This document shows, one piece after another, positions 1 through 38,576 of a DNA stretch of 64,000 nucleotides. This DNA is from Ficedula albicollis. Lineage: Eukaryota > Chordata > Aves > Passeriformes > Muscicapidae. Below the pieces are notes generated by a model. It saw only the letters and a program-made list of their open reading frames with translations, made no database searches and was not told the DNA's origin. Position 1 is the stretch's first letter, and every line of letters begins with the position of its first letter. Location of the stretch: positions 10,462,803 to 10,526,802 of the forward strand of contig NC_021677.1 in the NCBI RefSeq assembly GCF_000247815.1, written 5' to 3'. The translations under genes were made by a program, and so were the position numbers.

Positions 1-3000
1 GTTGAAAGTATAAAATGCTTTTGAACCAACAGATTTAAGGAATAACATTTGAGCCTCTCTCCTAAGGAAGTAAAGAGAAAGTAGGATGGTCTCTCCTGCA
101 GCACTGCTTACCCAATTGCCACCTGCAGCGATGTTCTTCCAGCCCCTGAGTCAAACCAGCTGTGTCCTAACCAGGTTTGACCTGAGTGCAGCTGGGGGGA
201 TCAGCCACTGCTCTGTCCTGCCCTGGTGTCTGTGTGTACAGCAGTGACCTGTGCTGGATCTGTCTTTTCATTCCAGCCACAGCCTGAGCCCACAAGGTTA
301 CTCTGAAGAGCCTCACATTAGCACAGAAGTGCAACTTTAAAAAAAGAACACAAGGCAAAACACCAGAACTGAACTTGGTAATCAGTAACATTTGCCCAAT
401 TAAAGGATAACCAGGAGAAATGCAGTGGAAGCTTGAAAGGATGTCTGTTTATATTTCCCCAAATATAATACTATAAGCCAAATTTCCCCTTAAAAGAGCA
501 CACAAGAAAGCACAGAAAGCAGAACTTGTGGTCATGACCACTTATGTGTTACTGTGGTTATTGTCAGAATCCCAATTACTGTCCATTCACTGAATATGCA
601 AATAAAGTTTTCTCTTTTTTTTCAGTAACAGCTACAGACCTATTAGAACCTGAGGTAAGAAAAGCAGAAAAGGTATTAAATACATACACAAATTTGGTGT
701 AATTTTAAGGAAACTAAAAAAAGACATGTAAGTGACAACAAAAGCAGCACTAACAGCAATCTTCAGGTGAAACAACCCAAGTAAAGCAATGTTTATCAGA
801 TGGAGATACTTGAAATTCTTTGTACCAAGCATGTTGCTTATTTAGCCTGGATGCAGATGTTTATCCCAAACAATGTTATGTTGGTAACAGTTTACTAGGA
901 AGCTAGATAAAAACAAGATAAAAACATCATTTGCATTTGATGCAGCTGAACAGCTTAAACCACTTTCTCAGACTTCATCCTGAACAAATGGCACCAAACC
1001 TGAGACTGCATTCTATGAGCTGCTAAAGTTCCTAACAGTGAGGCTGGCAGGGCTGCTGACTGAAAACTTGGGACAATTTCACTCTTGTGCAGCTGAGCAG
1101 CATAATGTGGTGTCACATGATTTTTAGGGGTACAAGGAATACAAAACCTGGCACATTGCACACATTAGGCTGGGGCACTGAAGAGCTGAAGTCAAATTCC
1201 CACCACCTGTCTGCAGCCCTGGTTTTGGATGGAAAGCCTCTGCAATCGTGGCAGCTCCCTCTGCATGACACTGGCTAATCGTGATGGTGAATGGATGGCC
1301 AGAACTCTCCCTCTTGTGCCTTGGCCTCCCTCAGAGCAGCCTTAAGTCCAGGCTGCTTCCTGACATCTTTAGGTTTTTCTCTCTCTCAGGGGGTTCTTGA
1401 AAGGCTGCAGAGCTATAGGAGGTGATAAGGAATTCCTCCTTCCCCTACTTTAGTGCCATTTCCTTGCAATCTTCATTCAGGACAGCAAAACATTAAAAAG
1501 GTGTCCTTGTAGATATCTCTTGGAACTACCACAGCCTGAGGAGAGAGTCTTCAATGCCTTTACACATTTATGCCATCAGTGGGTCCTTTGGTACTGGTGG
1601 TGTCACCACTGCAGCTTTTGGCTGCATTTCCAAGGGCAAGTGAGACCCAAAGAGCTCTTGTAAGAAAAAGCTGTAGGTGCCTAAGTTCCAGGAGAAGGGC
1701 CTGGCTTAGGAAATACAAGTGGCCCAAGACATCTGACTGAGCACAACATGCAGGGTTCAAGGTCAGGTGAACCTTGATGGGCCAGTATCAGTTACTGGCT
1801 TTGCATGCATTAATACTGAATACCTGTTCGAAGAAGCTCAGTGTCCCCATGCAGGATATTAGGGAGCCAGAGGTCTAACCCTGGGCTCAGATCCTGCCTC
1901 AGGGACTGCAGGCCTTTGAACTGAGTTGCTCTGCTGGACTCATAGGCATCCACACCCTCTGCTGCCCTGGCCTCCAGTCTTTCTTGGTGTGAAATTGTGT
2001 GCAGCTTCTACAATACATAGGTGCCATCATGCTATTACCTTTAATCCTTTCTGAAGGATTAGTACTGCATCATAAAAATGGTAAAATAGAAGATTGAAAG
2101 TGATAAATACTCCAGTAGCTGTATTTTACTAACCACTTCCTCATAAATAAATAGTTTAACTTAACATAACATGATTTGGAATGACAGATTTCAAGTGGGC
2201 TGGCTTCTGTATAAATAGACAGCTTGACTTCCCATTCAGCTGTAGTCGACTAAAATACAGACTAAAACAAATGTGTAAAAATACATCAGAAGTAGGAACA
2301 GAACCAGGTCTGGCATTTCTACCACTGATTCATAAGAACACTTCCCTTTTTCAAGTAAAAAATTTCTCTTTACATGCAACCAGAATTATCTGCATAAATT
2401 TCTAAGTAATTTGAATGGGCATATCCACATATTCCCATTACAAAGCAATAAAAAAAGTTCTCAACTTTCAAGGCAAAATTTTCATGATATAATTAGATTC
2501 ATTACAATGCATAATAGTGATTTTGACACCATGTTTTTCACTTGCTAGATTAAAAAGCATTCATCTGCTGTTCTTCACTGACATCCTACATACCAACAGG
2601 AATTAATTAGTCATTGAACAAGATTACCCAATGTTATTTTTTCTTGTTTTCCAATAGAACTGCTGAAACATTGAGTTAAAAACTGTCTCAGAATGAAAGG
2701 GTAGCCTCAAAATTCTGCACCCATAGAAACTGCTAATGAATAAAGGGTTAAACGTTAAAAGTGTTAAAAGCCATGACTGGTACTGAGACTTGCAGGACCA
2801 ACCCAGGTGGGTGTGTGCTGTCAGCATCTGTGGGATCCTCACGTGCACAGCACAGCTGCACTACAGATATTCTCTCTGGTTTCTCAGGCTACACTGCAGG
2901 GCACAGTTAAGACAGTATGAAACAAATAGTACATGATTCTGAGTTTGCATTTAATATTTACAGCAATCTTAAAAAGCCTAATGTTCATAGAAACTGAAAT

Positions 3001-3174
3001 CTTTGCAACGAGAATAATGCAGTAACAAGTGACGGCAAACGCTGTTTACCTTCCACAGATACTCTGTCTCTGTACTGTTCAGTTGTCTCTGTAGCATCAA
3101 AGACAGATGATTTGAGGTTACTAGCATCTTATCCTGCTGAAGAGGAACTTGTTCTGGTTCCTCTGAGTTTGTAA
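1..3174 (-). other. AMPD3 3' UTR and downstream flank
   Basis: No conserved coding exon was recognised here. The AMPD3 3' UTR must begin at 3174. I saw no AATAAA on the minus strand, but two ATTAAA hexamers are present, at 2955-2950 (a 3' UTR of about 0.22 kb) and 2045-2040 (about 1.1 kb). The longer one fits the known size of mammalian AMPD3 mRNAs better. In mammals the next gene (RNF141) is convergent, so plus-strand AATAAA motifs at about 602 and 2447 could belong to its 3' end, but no RNF141 coding sequence is visible. Confidence 0.4.
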
Positions 3175-31458
<28,284 letters not shown>

Positions 31459-31466
31459 CTCGCCTG
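31459..31466 (-). other. 5' UTR end and NAGNAG acceptor of the first AMPD3 coding exon
   Basis: On the minus strand a pyrimidine-poor tract reads CCGCTCAG then CAG, followed by GCGAG and the ATG. Two AG acceptors three bases apart (after 31467 and after 31464) leave a 5' UTR of only 5-8 nt in this exon. The rest of the 5' UTR must come from an upstream noncoding exon. Confidence 0.6.
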
Positions 31467-33960
31467 CTGAGCGGCACAGGTGGGAAAGTTAGAGCCACAG
31501 GACGGGTGAAGACGTGCCAGAGATCGGGGGTTTTCCCATGGTATGCCTAGCAAAACTCGGAGCTTGGAACAAAAGCAGAAGGAAGTAGAACAGCTCTGCA
31601 TGCAGTACACAGGAACACAGAGCATCTCTACCATCTCTGCTTTTGGAGCCATGCTAATGTGTGCATCAGGAACCTCTTGGTATACCCACAAAAATTCCTA
31701 AGCAATTTTTGTAGAGATTTACCAGATTCCACTTGCACAGTCGGACAGACAATTATTTGTGTTACAGAGGATACTCAGCTGTGTCTCCTTGCACTGAGCC
31801 TGGAAATCACATTCACTCAGCTGCTTGCCTTCTTCCTTGCTCAGTGATTTCAAACCAACAGGCAAGTTAGAAAAGAAGGCTGGACATTTCCACCTCACCC
31901 CATCCCTCGCACAAATCACAAACTCATAGAGCTGCTGGGAGGTGAAACAGTTGCACAACAGGAGCAATCACAGTTAACTCAGTGACTCTTTTTTCCAATT
32001 GTAGTAGCTCATGTCACATTTTTGAATGCATGTGGGAAGCAGATAGGTTGTGGACTTCCATTTCTACTTGGCATTTAAATATTACTTTTCAAAAATAATA
32101 TTTTATGTTTTAAATTTTTAAGTAGCTAGCCTTTCATCATAAAATATTTTTTTTGTTCTAGCATCACTAATTAAAATGCCATCTTTATCATTTCTTCTGT
32201 AGTTTCCTGGCTTTACTTTTACTCCATTTTCATAAAATCCAGAATGTGCATTTTAGCATAACTGGAAGCATTCCAGAGGGAAAAAAACCACAGTGCTGAT
32301 AAGCCACTGACCAGCATTATTTGTTGTGTACTATAAAGCTTTCTGAATGCCTTCAGTATGATGGAGTTTATAACAAATAAGATTAAATTCTTATTACATA
32401 AGTTAAAAATAGCTGCGAGCATGTCACAGCAAATGGCTCCAAGCACTGCCAGAATGTAAAGTCTGGGTCCAAAACTGGCATTTCAGAATCCTTTTTGGTT
32501 AGAAAAACGCAAATGTTTTTTGTGAGATAGCATTCATTTAAATAACGACATACCCTGGAAGTCAGCATGGAGCATGGCAGGTTTTTATCTCTCCATGCAC
32601 AACTTATCAGGGCCCCCATTACAATTTTTCTGTAGGCATGCTGCAGGTTTCACATGTTGATATGTGATCCTGTTGTTTTCAGCCTATAAGACTCCCAATT
32701 AATGTCCACCTGTTTTCACAGTTGCTTTGAGAACATTTCTGCTTTTATTCTAAAAGCAAATGTAGTATGAAAAGGTGACAGGAGTTAAATTGGACCATAA
32801 CACAGCAATTTAATGTTCCTCTACATTAGTTTGCATTCCTATTTTATAAGAACCCATTCACATCCCAGTAGAAAAGCATCTCTGATTTTAAAGAACTGTG
32901 GATCCGACTGTGCTGTTTTCTGCCTGGGGTTTGCAATTAGTATTAAGTCTTCATAAAATCAAGTATAACTACATAAGAAATTTAAAAATACATACATGTT
33001 TAGCTGAGTAATTCCATGACAATGCACTACTATGTAGCATCCAAATTTAGGTTTGGTTTCTCAATTTCAAGCCCCAAGGAAGTCATGGGAGTCTGTCCCC
33101 TGACCTCAATGAGCACAGTTATCAGCAGCAGAGTCTGCCACACATGCAGCAGCCAGCAGCAAGGGCCTTTTGGGCCACTGCAGCCAGGGGAAAACTCCCT
33201 CTATCCTTAACCACAGTAACATTGCTAACAATACTAGTACAACGTGAAACAGTAACATAATGCTGAGCATTTTCCTAGTTTAAATGAACTTTTTCCTAGA
33301 GAATTGTGATCAGAAAAAGAAATGCAGTAAGAAACACGCTGCATGAGAAACCATGCTGTACTTAAAATCCCTACAATAAGATACTGAAAAGACAGAAATT
33401 ATAGATGTAAGCACAATCCTTTAGTGACAGCAAAGTTTCTTCTCAAAGTTTTTTCTTTCTTACAGAACCCAAGCTCACATTCTTCACTCAAGCACGAGAT
33501 GCTAAGGCACAGAGCAGTTTGAAATGTACGTTCACCCACATCATTGCTAGCTCATGGCACCGAAACCAGCCTAATAAACCTGGAACAGTCATGAGGCACC
33601 TCATGCAACACTCGTGTGAGCGGTGCCATCCTGAACTGGAAGAGGCTCTTGTATCCAGCATCCTTCCATTGAACTGCTGTCCTTTGCCCAAGGTGAGCAA
33701 GAACCAGGCATTTTAAAGGGATGGGGAAGGGTATGAATACCACCCAGTAAACGCTCTTTTCCTAAATATCACGATCTAATAGAATGGTTGCTCTTTAGGT
33801 CTGCACCTTTGCAGAAGAAAAGAGAGCTATTTCTCTTGAAACGTGCTGCACTAAAAAAATATAAAAAATAAGAAAATAGATGGAACGATTGCTTAAAAAG
33901 CAATGACGGGTCAGGCATTTCGCGGTGCTGGATCCACACCGAGCACACGCCGGGAAAGCC
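31467..33960. other. Upstream non-coding stretch next to AMPD3
   Basis: This should be the first AMPD3 intron or its upstream region. No conserved coding frame or known repeat was recognised. At about 33900-33975 there is a short CpG-containing segment (tcgcggtgctgg, acgccgggaaagccggag) that stands out from the AT-rich surroundings and abuts the TTTA microsatellite; its meaning is unknown. Confidence 0.4.
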
Positions 33961-33970
33961 GGAGCCGCAT

Positions 33971-34010
33971 TTTATTTGTTTATTTATTTATTTATTTATT
34001 TATTTATTCA
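33971..34010. repeat. (TTTA)n microsatellite
   Basis: About 40 bp of TTTA units with one TTTG and one TTCA interruption. Confidence 0.9.
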
Positions 34011-34587
34011 TTAACAGTGGTACTGTTTGCAAACACACATTAACCACAAAATCAAACAAGTACCCCAATCTACCATAACTAATCCAAGACAAAAGAAATA
34101 ATTTTGATATTTGTTCATTTTGTTTAGCAATATGAATAGTTCAGACTTTGAAACAACCTGCCTTAATTTCTGTTCATCGTGCTGCTTTTTTCAGTTCCTT
34201 ACTCCTAATCTCAGTTTTAGTTTACAGCTTACATTTACATTTAGTTTATCTTGACATTACTTGTAACAGTAGTCATAAAGCCCATACACATTCATACCTT
34301 CCTAAGAAGTAACCCTGAAATATTCCCTGTGCCTAACATCAGCTTCCATCACATTTTCCTGAGCTTAGCAAGATTCTGCAGTAAAATGAGCTTCAAAGCC
34401 CTGGATCTTACTAAATCTAATATTAAAGTGTAGCATTAAAAATCATCTAATATATTTCAAGGGGAAAAAAAACCAAAACAAAGCACCCAAGCATGTCCCA
34501 CCCTTAAAACCACTACTTAAAAATTCTATAGTGCTCTTCAGGCTTTTCTGTCACCAGCCTTACTCTTAACTTTCCCTCTTCACTCTA

Positions 34588-34691
34588 TTCAAGTGAAGTG
34601 GTTTAGTGCTGGACTTTGCAGTGCTGGGTTAATTGTTGGCCTCTGATGATCTCAAAGTTCTTTTCCAACCTAACTTATTCCAAGGTTCTTT
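34588..34691 (+). mobile_element. CR1 LINE 3' end fragment, plus orientation
   Basis: The order gtggtttagtgctggacttt, gcagtgctgggttaattgtt, gatgatctcaaagttctttt, ccaacctaacttattcc matches the typical last 100 bp of avian CR1 elements. It is old, with mutated copies of the terminal octamer, and runs straight into the pyrimidine tract. Confidence 0.8.
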
Positions 34692-34696
34692 ATTTC

Positions 34697-35778
34697 TGTC
34701 CTGCTCCCTTTTTCCCCCGTCACTTGCTGTTCCTCTCTTCTTTTTCTTTTCTCTGTGTTTTCTGATTTTCTCTGTCCCATTCCCAGCCTTGTGCTTTCCC
34801 TGTACCACCCCACCACCGAGCTGGTTTCCTCTCCCTGTTTCTTTTCCTCTTGCCCTTGCCCCTTCCCCTTTTGCCTTTCCTTTTCCCCTTCCCCCTTTCC
34901 CTTTCTCCTTGCCATTCCACCTTCCTCTTTCTCCTTCCCCTTTCTCCTTCCCTTTTCCCTTTCCTCTTCTCCCCTCTTCATCCCCTTTCCTCTTCTCCTT
35001 CCTCTTTCCTCTTCCCCTTCTGTGGCTACGCGCGGAGTCTTTGTATTGGATAGACAGCGATTAGGGACAAAGCTCATTCAACCTGTATTAGCTAAAAGTT
35101 ACTGTTGCATTTATTGTAAGGGTAAAATACAGAGGGTCTTACAAAGGGTTGCTCTCAGCAGCCCAGAGTAAAACATCAAGTGAGTTAGAGCAATGGGGTA
35201 AGAGAAGAAGGGAGAGAGAGAGAGGAGAGAAGAGAGAAGGGGAAGAGGGAAGAGGGGAAGCGAGAGGGGAGCAAAAGAGAGGAAGAGAAGAGAGCGATTT
35301 CCCGTTTAAAATACATTTAAGTTTTCTTCTATCCTGAATATTCTCATTCCCGCTAACTAATGTAATACAAAATACAAATTTTGTAGCTTTTACATACAGC
35401 CAATAAGGATCCTTACATTACCATAGCGTGTTACACTTTAAACTCTAAAAACTACCCTTTGTACCCTGGGGGGGATGAGTCAGACCTTGTACCCACTCTC
35501 AGGCAGAAGGCATTGTTTAATCAAGGGGGGATTAGCCCGAGCCGGCTACCCCATTGTCTCGTGGTTATTTAGTAACTACGGTTTGGTATCTCGAAAGTGG
35601 TTGTCATTTCCAGTACATTTATGGTTTCTATATTCTCAGAATCTGAGCATTTATATTTGTGGGGTTCATCTTTTCCATTCTCCCCAACACCCTTCCTCTT
35701 TCTTTTCCTCTTGCCCTTGCTCTTCCCCCTTTCCCTTTCCCCTTCCCCTTCCCGTTCCCCTTCCCGTTCCCCTTCCCG
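34697..35778. repeat. Polypyrimidine tract split by a solo LTR
   Basis: The plus strand is almost pure C/T, built of ccttttcc, ttcccctt and similar units, at 34697-35020 and again at 35690-35778. The interruption is the solo LTR at 35021-35689. Before insertion this was one pyrimidine tract of roughly 400 bp, directly beside the CpG-rich promoter candidate. Long C/T frames through it (about 140 codons) are not genes. Confidence 0.85.
35021..35689 (-). mobile_element. Solo endogenous-retrovirus LTR (ERVK-like), minus orientation
   Basis: On the minus strand the element begins TGTTGGGGAG and ends GTAGCCACA, the TG...CA ends of an LTR, with short inverted ends TGTTG/TGTGG. It is 669 bp long. 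A perfect 6-bp direct repeat cccttc flanks it (35015-35020 and 35690-35695); 6-bp target duplications are known for ERVK/alpha-beta-type elements. An AATAAA lies at 35115-35110, about 90 nt before the 3' end, as expected for R/U5, and a TTTAAA TATA-like motif lies near 35308. No internal viral genes are present. The flanking DNA is low-complexity, so the target repeat alone would be weak evidence; ends plus polyadenylation signal make it good. Confidence 0.75.
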
Positions 35779-36070
35779 CGGCGGGCTGAAGGCAGAAGTC
35801 GCGCTGTCACATGCCCCCGCCGGCGGGCAGGCACGGAAGGAGGGGCGGGAGCCCGGCCCCACCTGGGTTCGCCTCAGCGCTGCCGCCTTCCCGAGCGCCG
35901 GCTTCAAAACTCCTCGGAAAGCGCTTTAGCGCAGCGAACTTGGGTTGGAGATCAGAAAGCCGTGAGGCCGGTGCGGAGTGACAGCCGGTGAGTGCGCTGG
36001 CGCTGTGTCCCAGTCACAAGTGTTTTCAACAGCGTCTGCCCTTCGGTGCAGCAACGCCGTCCAGGTGCTT
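35770..36070. promoter_or_regulatory. CpG-rich candidate AMPD3 promoter, possibly bidirectional
   Basis: About 300 bp rich in CpG and GC boxes (ggggcggg), in otherwise AT-rich DNA 4.4 kb upstream of the AMPD3 ATG exon. A minus-strand noncoding first exon could end at 35863 with donor CAG|GTGGGG, which would join to the acceptor at 31464-31467. On the plus strand a good donor, GCCG|GTGAGT, occurs at 35987/35988, so a divergent noncoding transcript is possible. Both transcripts are inferred; no RNA evidence is available here. Confidence 0.55.
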
Positions 36071-36156
36071 GTCTATATTAAATAATAAACAAATAACACC
36101 CCAAGAAATTTTCCGGGTAAACAGGCCAAGACAAATAACTAAAGCTCCGACCCAGA

Positions 36157-36903
36157 GTGACTCAGCAGGAATGAGGATATTAACATGTAAAATAATTTGA
36201 CCTTATTTTGAGAGATTCTGGGCCCTGAAGCTGAAAGTTCTAGGGGACGTTTTTTGTGAGTTTGGGTTACAACACTTGGAGACTAACCTGAAGACATTTA
36301 GATGTAAAATTATCTTATCAATGCAGGGAAGCACTGGGAATGCAGTGAGTGAAGGTAGTTGGTGTAAAAAGATAAGCAGCGTTAGAGGTAAATGTCCCAA
36401 AACATGAGGGATCAGGTAGTTGTGTGTCCCCACAGCTTGTAGGCATAGAAATACTCCATGCATAAACCTCAGGAGATTATGGCTTCAGAAACTCCTTTAT
36501 TTTACACAGCTAGTGAAGAAACGAAGTGAAAAGAAAGGAGTTTTCCATCCCAAGTCCAAGTTGCAAAGAAGAGTGAATATTTTGACTCTGACAAGTGTCA
36601 GCACATTCACCGTCATTTGGTCATAAAAAAGGCTAAGACTTATGGCCACAGCTGTTGTATGAGACATGCAGCAATCCAAAGTGCTTGAAAATGAGTCAGC
36701 CATAATTAAAAAATATTTTTAAAACAGTATTAATACAACAAAAATAGGCATTGTTTCTCAGCCTGGGAAAAGGACTTATGCTGTGTGCACGTGCTTTTCC
36801 CACAGTAACTCTGAATGTCCTCACCAGCTGCTGCTGGAAACACCCTGACAAAATATCTGCCAGCCAGAAAACCACATACTGTAGTGTCTGTACCTGTGAC
36901 TCA
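36157..36903. promoter_or_regulatory. Cluster of NF-E2/MARE-like and GATA motifs upstream of the promoter candidate
   Basis: On the minus strand 36167-36157 reads TGCTGAGTCAC, a perfect NF-E2 consensus. A double GATA motif TGATAAGATAA is at 36320-36310 (minus). A third GATA, AGATAAG, is at 36370-36376 (plus). A MARE half-site TGAGTCAGC is at 36692-36700 and an AP-1 core TGACTCA at 36897-36903. NF-E2 plus GATA1 sites are the known combination in red-cell enhancers, and AMPD3 is the erythrocyte isozyme. Individually the motifs occur by chance; the clustering is the point. Confidence 0.45.
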
Positions 36904-37827
36904 CAGCTGCCCTGCCCGTTTGACATGTGAGTAAAGCACACCTGTTGCTCCTGGCCATGCAATACCCCCCTGGATTCCTGATCTGTTAGTGCTGCTTCCT
37001 TCCTTCCTTTCTCCCAGCCACCTGCCTAAACTTGCTCAGGCTTGCCTGCTATCACAGCAGTTTGTCTGGAAGTTTAAGCTTGGTATCCACCAAATCATAA
37101 TCGTGCCCTGTCTGCTGGATTCAGGTATCCCACAGCCTTTTGCTTTTCTCTCCTCAGCTTGGCACATCAGTCTTGCCTCTGCACTTGATTTAATCTCTTC
37201 TGTGGGATGCAAGAGCTTGGCCGAGTTCCCCCTCGTGCTGACTTTGTGCCAACCGCAGTGAAAGAATAACGGTTTGGGAGATAACTGTGTTTCTCAGCTT
37301 TCTTACACAGAACGGCGGCTCTGCACGTCAAGAGAGAGAACGTTGCAGTGTGAGCTCACGTATTAGCAAAGCCAGAGAATTCACACAGAAAGGAGACCTT
37401 AAAAGTGCATTAGCAGAGAAAAGGCTTCTGTGAGCACTGAAGTGCAAATCCCCGAGTGCATAGGACACAGGGCACTTGTTGTAGGCAGCCATGAGTATTT
37501 AAATGAGCTTTCCTTTTGTAACAAATTGGAAAACTTCAAAAGCAGCCTGAGATCATAGCTGAGTAAATGCATCTACAGTAACTGAAGCATTGAGAAAATA
37601 CTATTGATGATCTGTAATAGGAGCAGAGTGGATTGTAAGGGTAGGGTAATGGTAATAAATTGCCAAGAAAATAATTCAAGTCCTCTCACATTTTGCAGGA
37701 GCAATTACTATGGTCAGTTATCTAAGAGCATGCACTTCATTGATGGGTCTAGTTTCCTGTCCCATCTCTGCTCTCTGAATGAACAATTCCCATCCTTCCT
37801 TGGGGAATGGCAGTAACACTGAGCTGA

Positions 37828-37887
37828 CAGCAAAACAGCATATTTTCAACACAGATGATGTTGCAAAACAGCATATTTTCAACACTC
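37828..37887. repeat. Short two-copy direct repeat (23-bp core, 33-bp offset)
   Basis: The core gcaaaacagcatattttc plus aacac occurs at about 37830 and 37863. Confidence 0.8.
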
Positions 37888-38154
37888 TTCTGTTGGCACC
37901 TACAAAACATAAAGCACTAAACCTTAGAACACCTCAGTGATGCCAGTCAGCACCTTGTCTGCCCCATGAGGAGCCTGTCTGCCAGCCCTGTTTGTAGGTG
38001 GCTTGTAGTTCAGTAGTTCACTTCTGTTGTGCAGCAAGCACTGGCTCTCTCAGGTAAATTTTACACTTTGTAAAAATGTATTTATTTTTAATCTTTTTTA
38101 ATCTTGCCATACAAGAAAAAGTTATCCAGTTCTTTTTACCAAGTTACAGCTGAT

Positions 38155-38576
38155 CACATTTATTTATATTATTTTTTTAATGTGTATTGGTAAAGTTACA
38201 TTTAAATAAATACATGTAAATAAAGTTACATTTATTTATATTATTTTTTTAATGTGTATTTCTCTTATGTCTTCAACTTGCTTTTAGGCTTACTTTCCAG
38301 ACTACTCTTTTGGTGATGGTAATACACTCATGATTGTTCCAGTGCACATGGTATTTTCTCTTTTGCAGTCTATTTTAACAAGAGGAAATGCAGTTAAATT
38401 TTTAAATGTCAACATTTTTCTCTTATGTCTTCAACTTGCTTTTAGTCTTACTTTACAGACTACTCTTTTGGTGATGGTAATACACTCATGATTATTCCAG
38501 TGCACATGGTATTTTCTCTTTTGCAGTCTATTTTAACAAGAGGAAATGCAGTTAAATTTTTAAATGTCAACATTTA
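38155..38576. repeat. Compound local duplication (34-bp and 158-bp units)
   Basis: A 34-bp AT-rich segment near 38156 recurs near 38226. Immediately after, a 158-bp unit at 38261-38418 is repeated at 38419-38576 with about three substitutions. Upstream of AMPD3; no coding content. Confidence 0.9.

Noticed and set aside
34633..35171. Open frames of 135-143 codons rich in Pro/Phe/Ser or Lys/Glu/Gly
   Set aside because: They translate the polypyrimidine tract and cross the LTR boundary.
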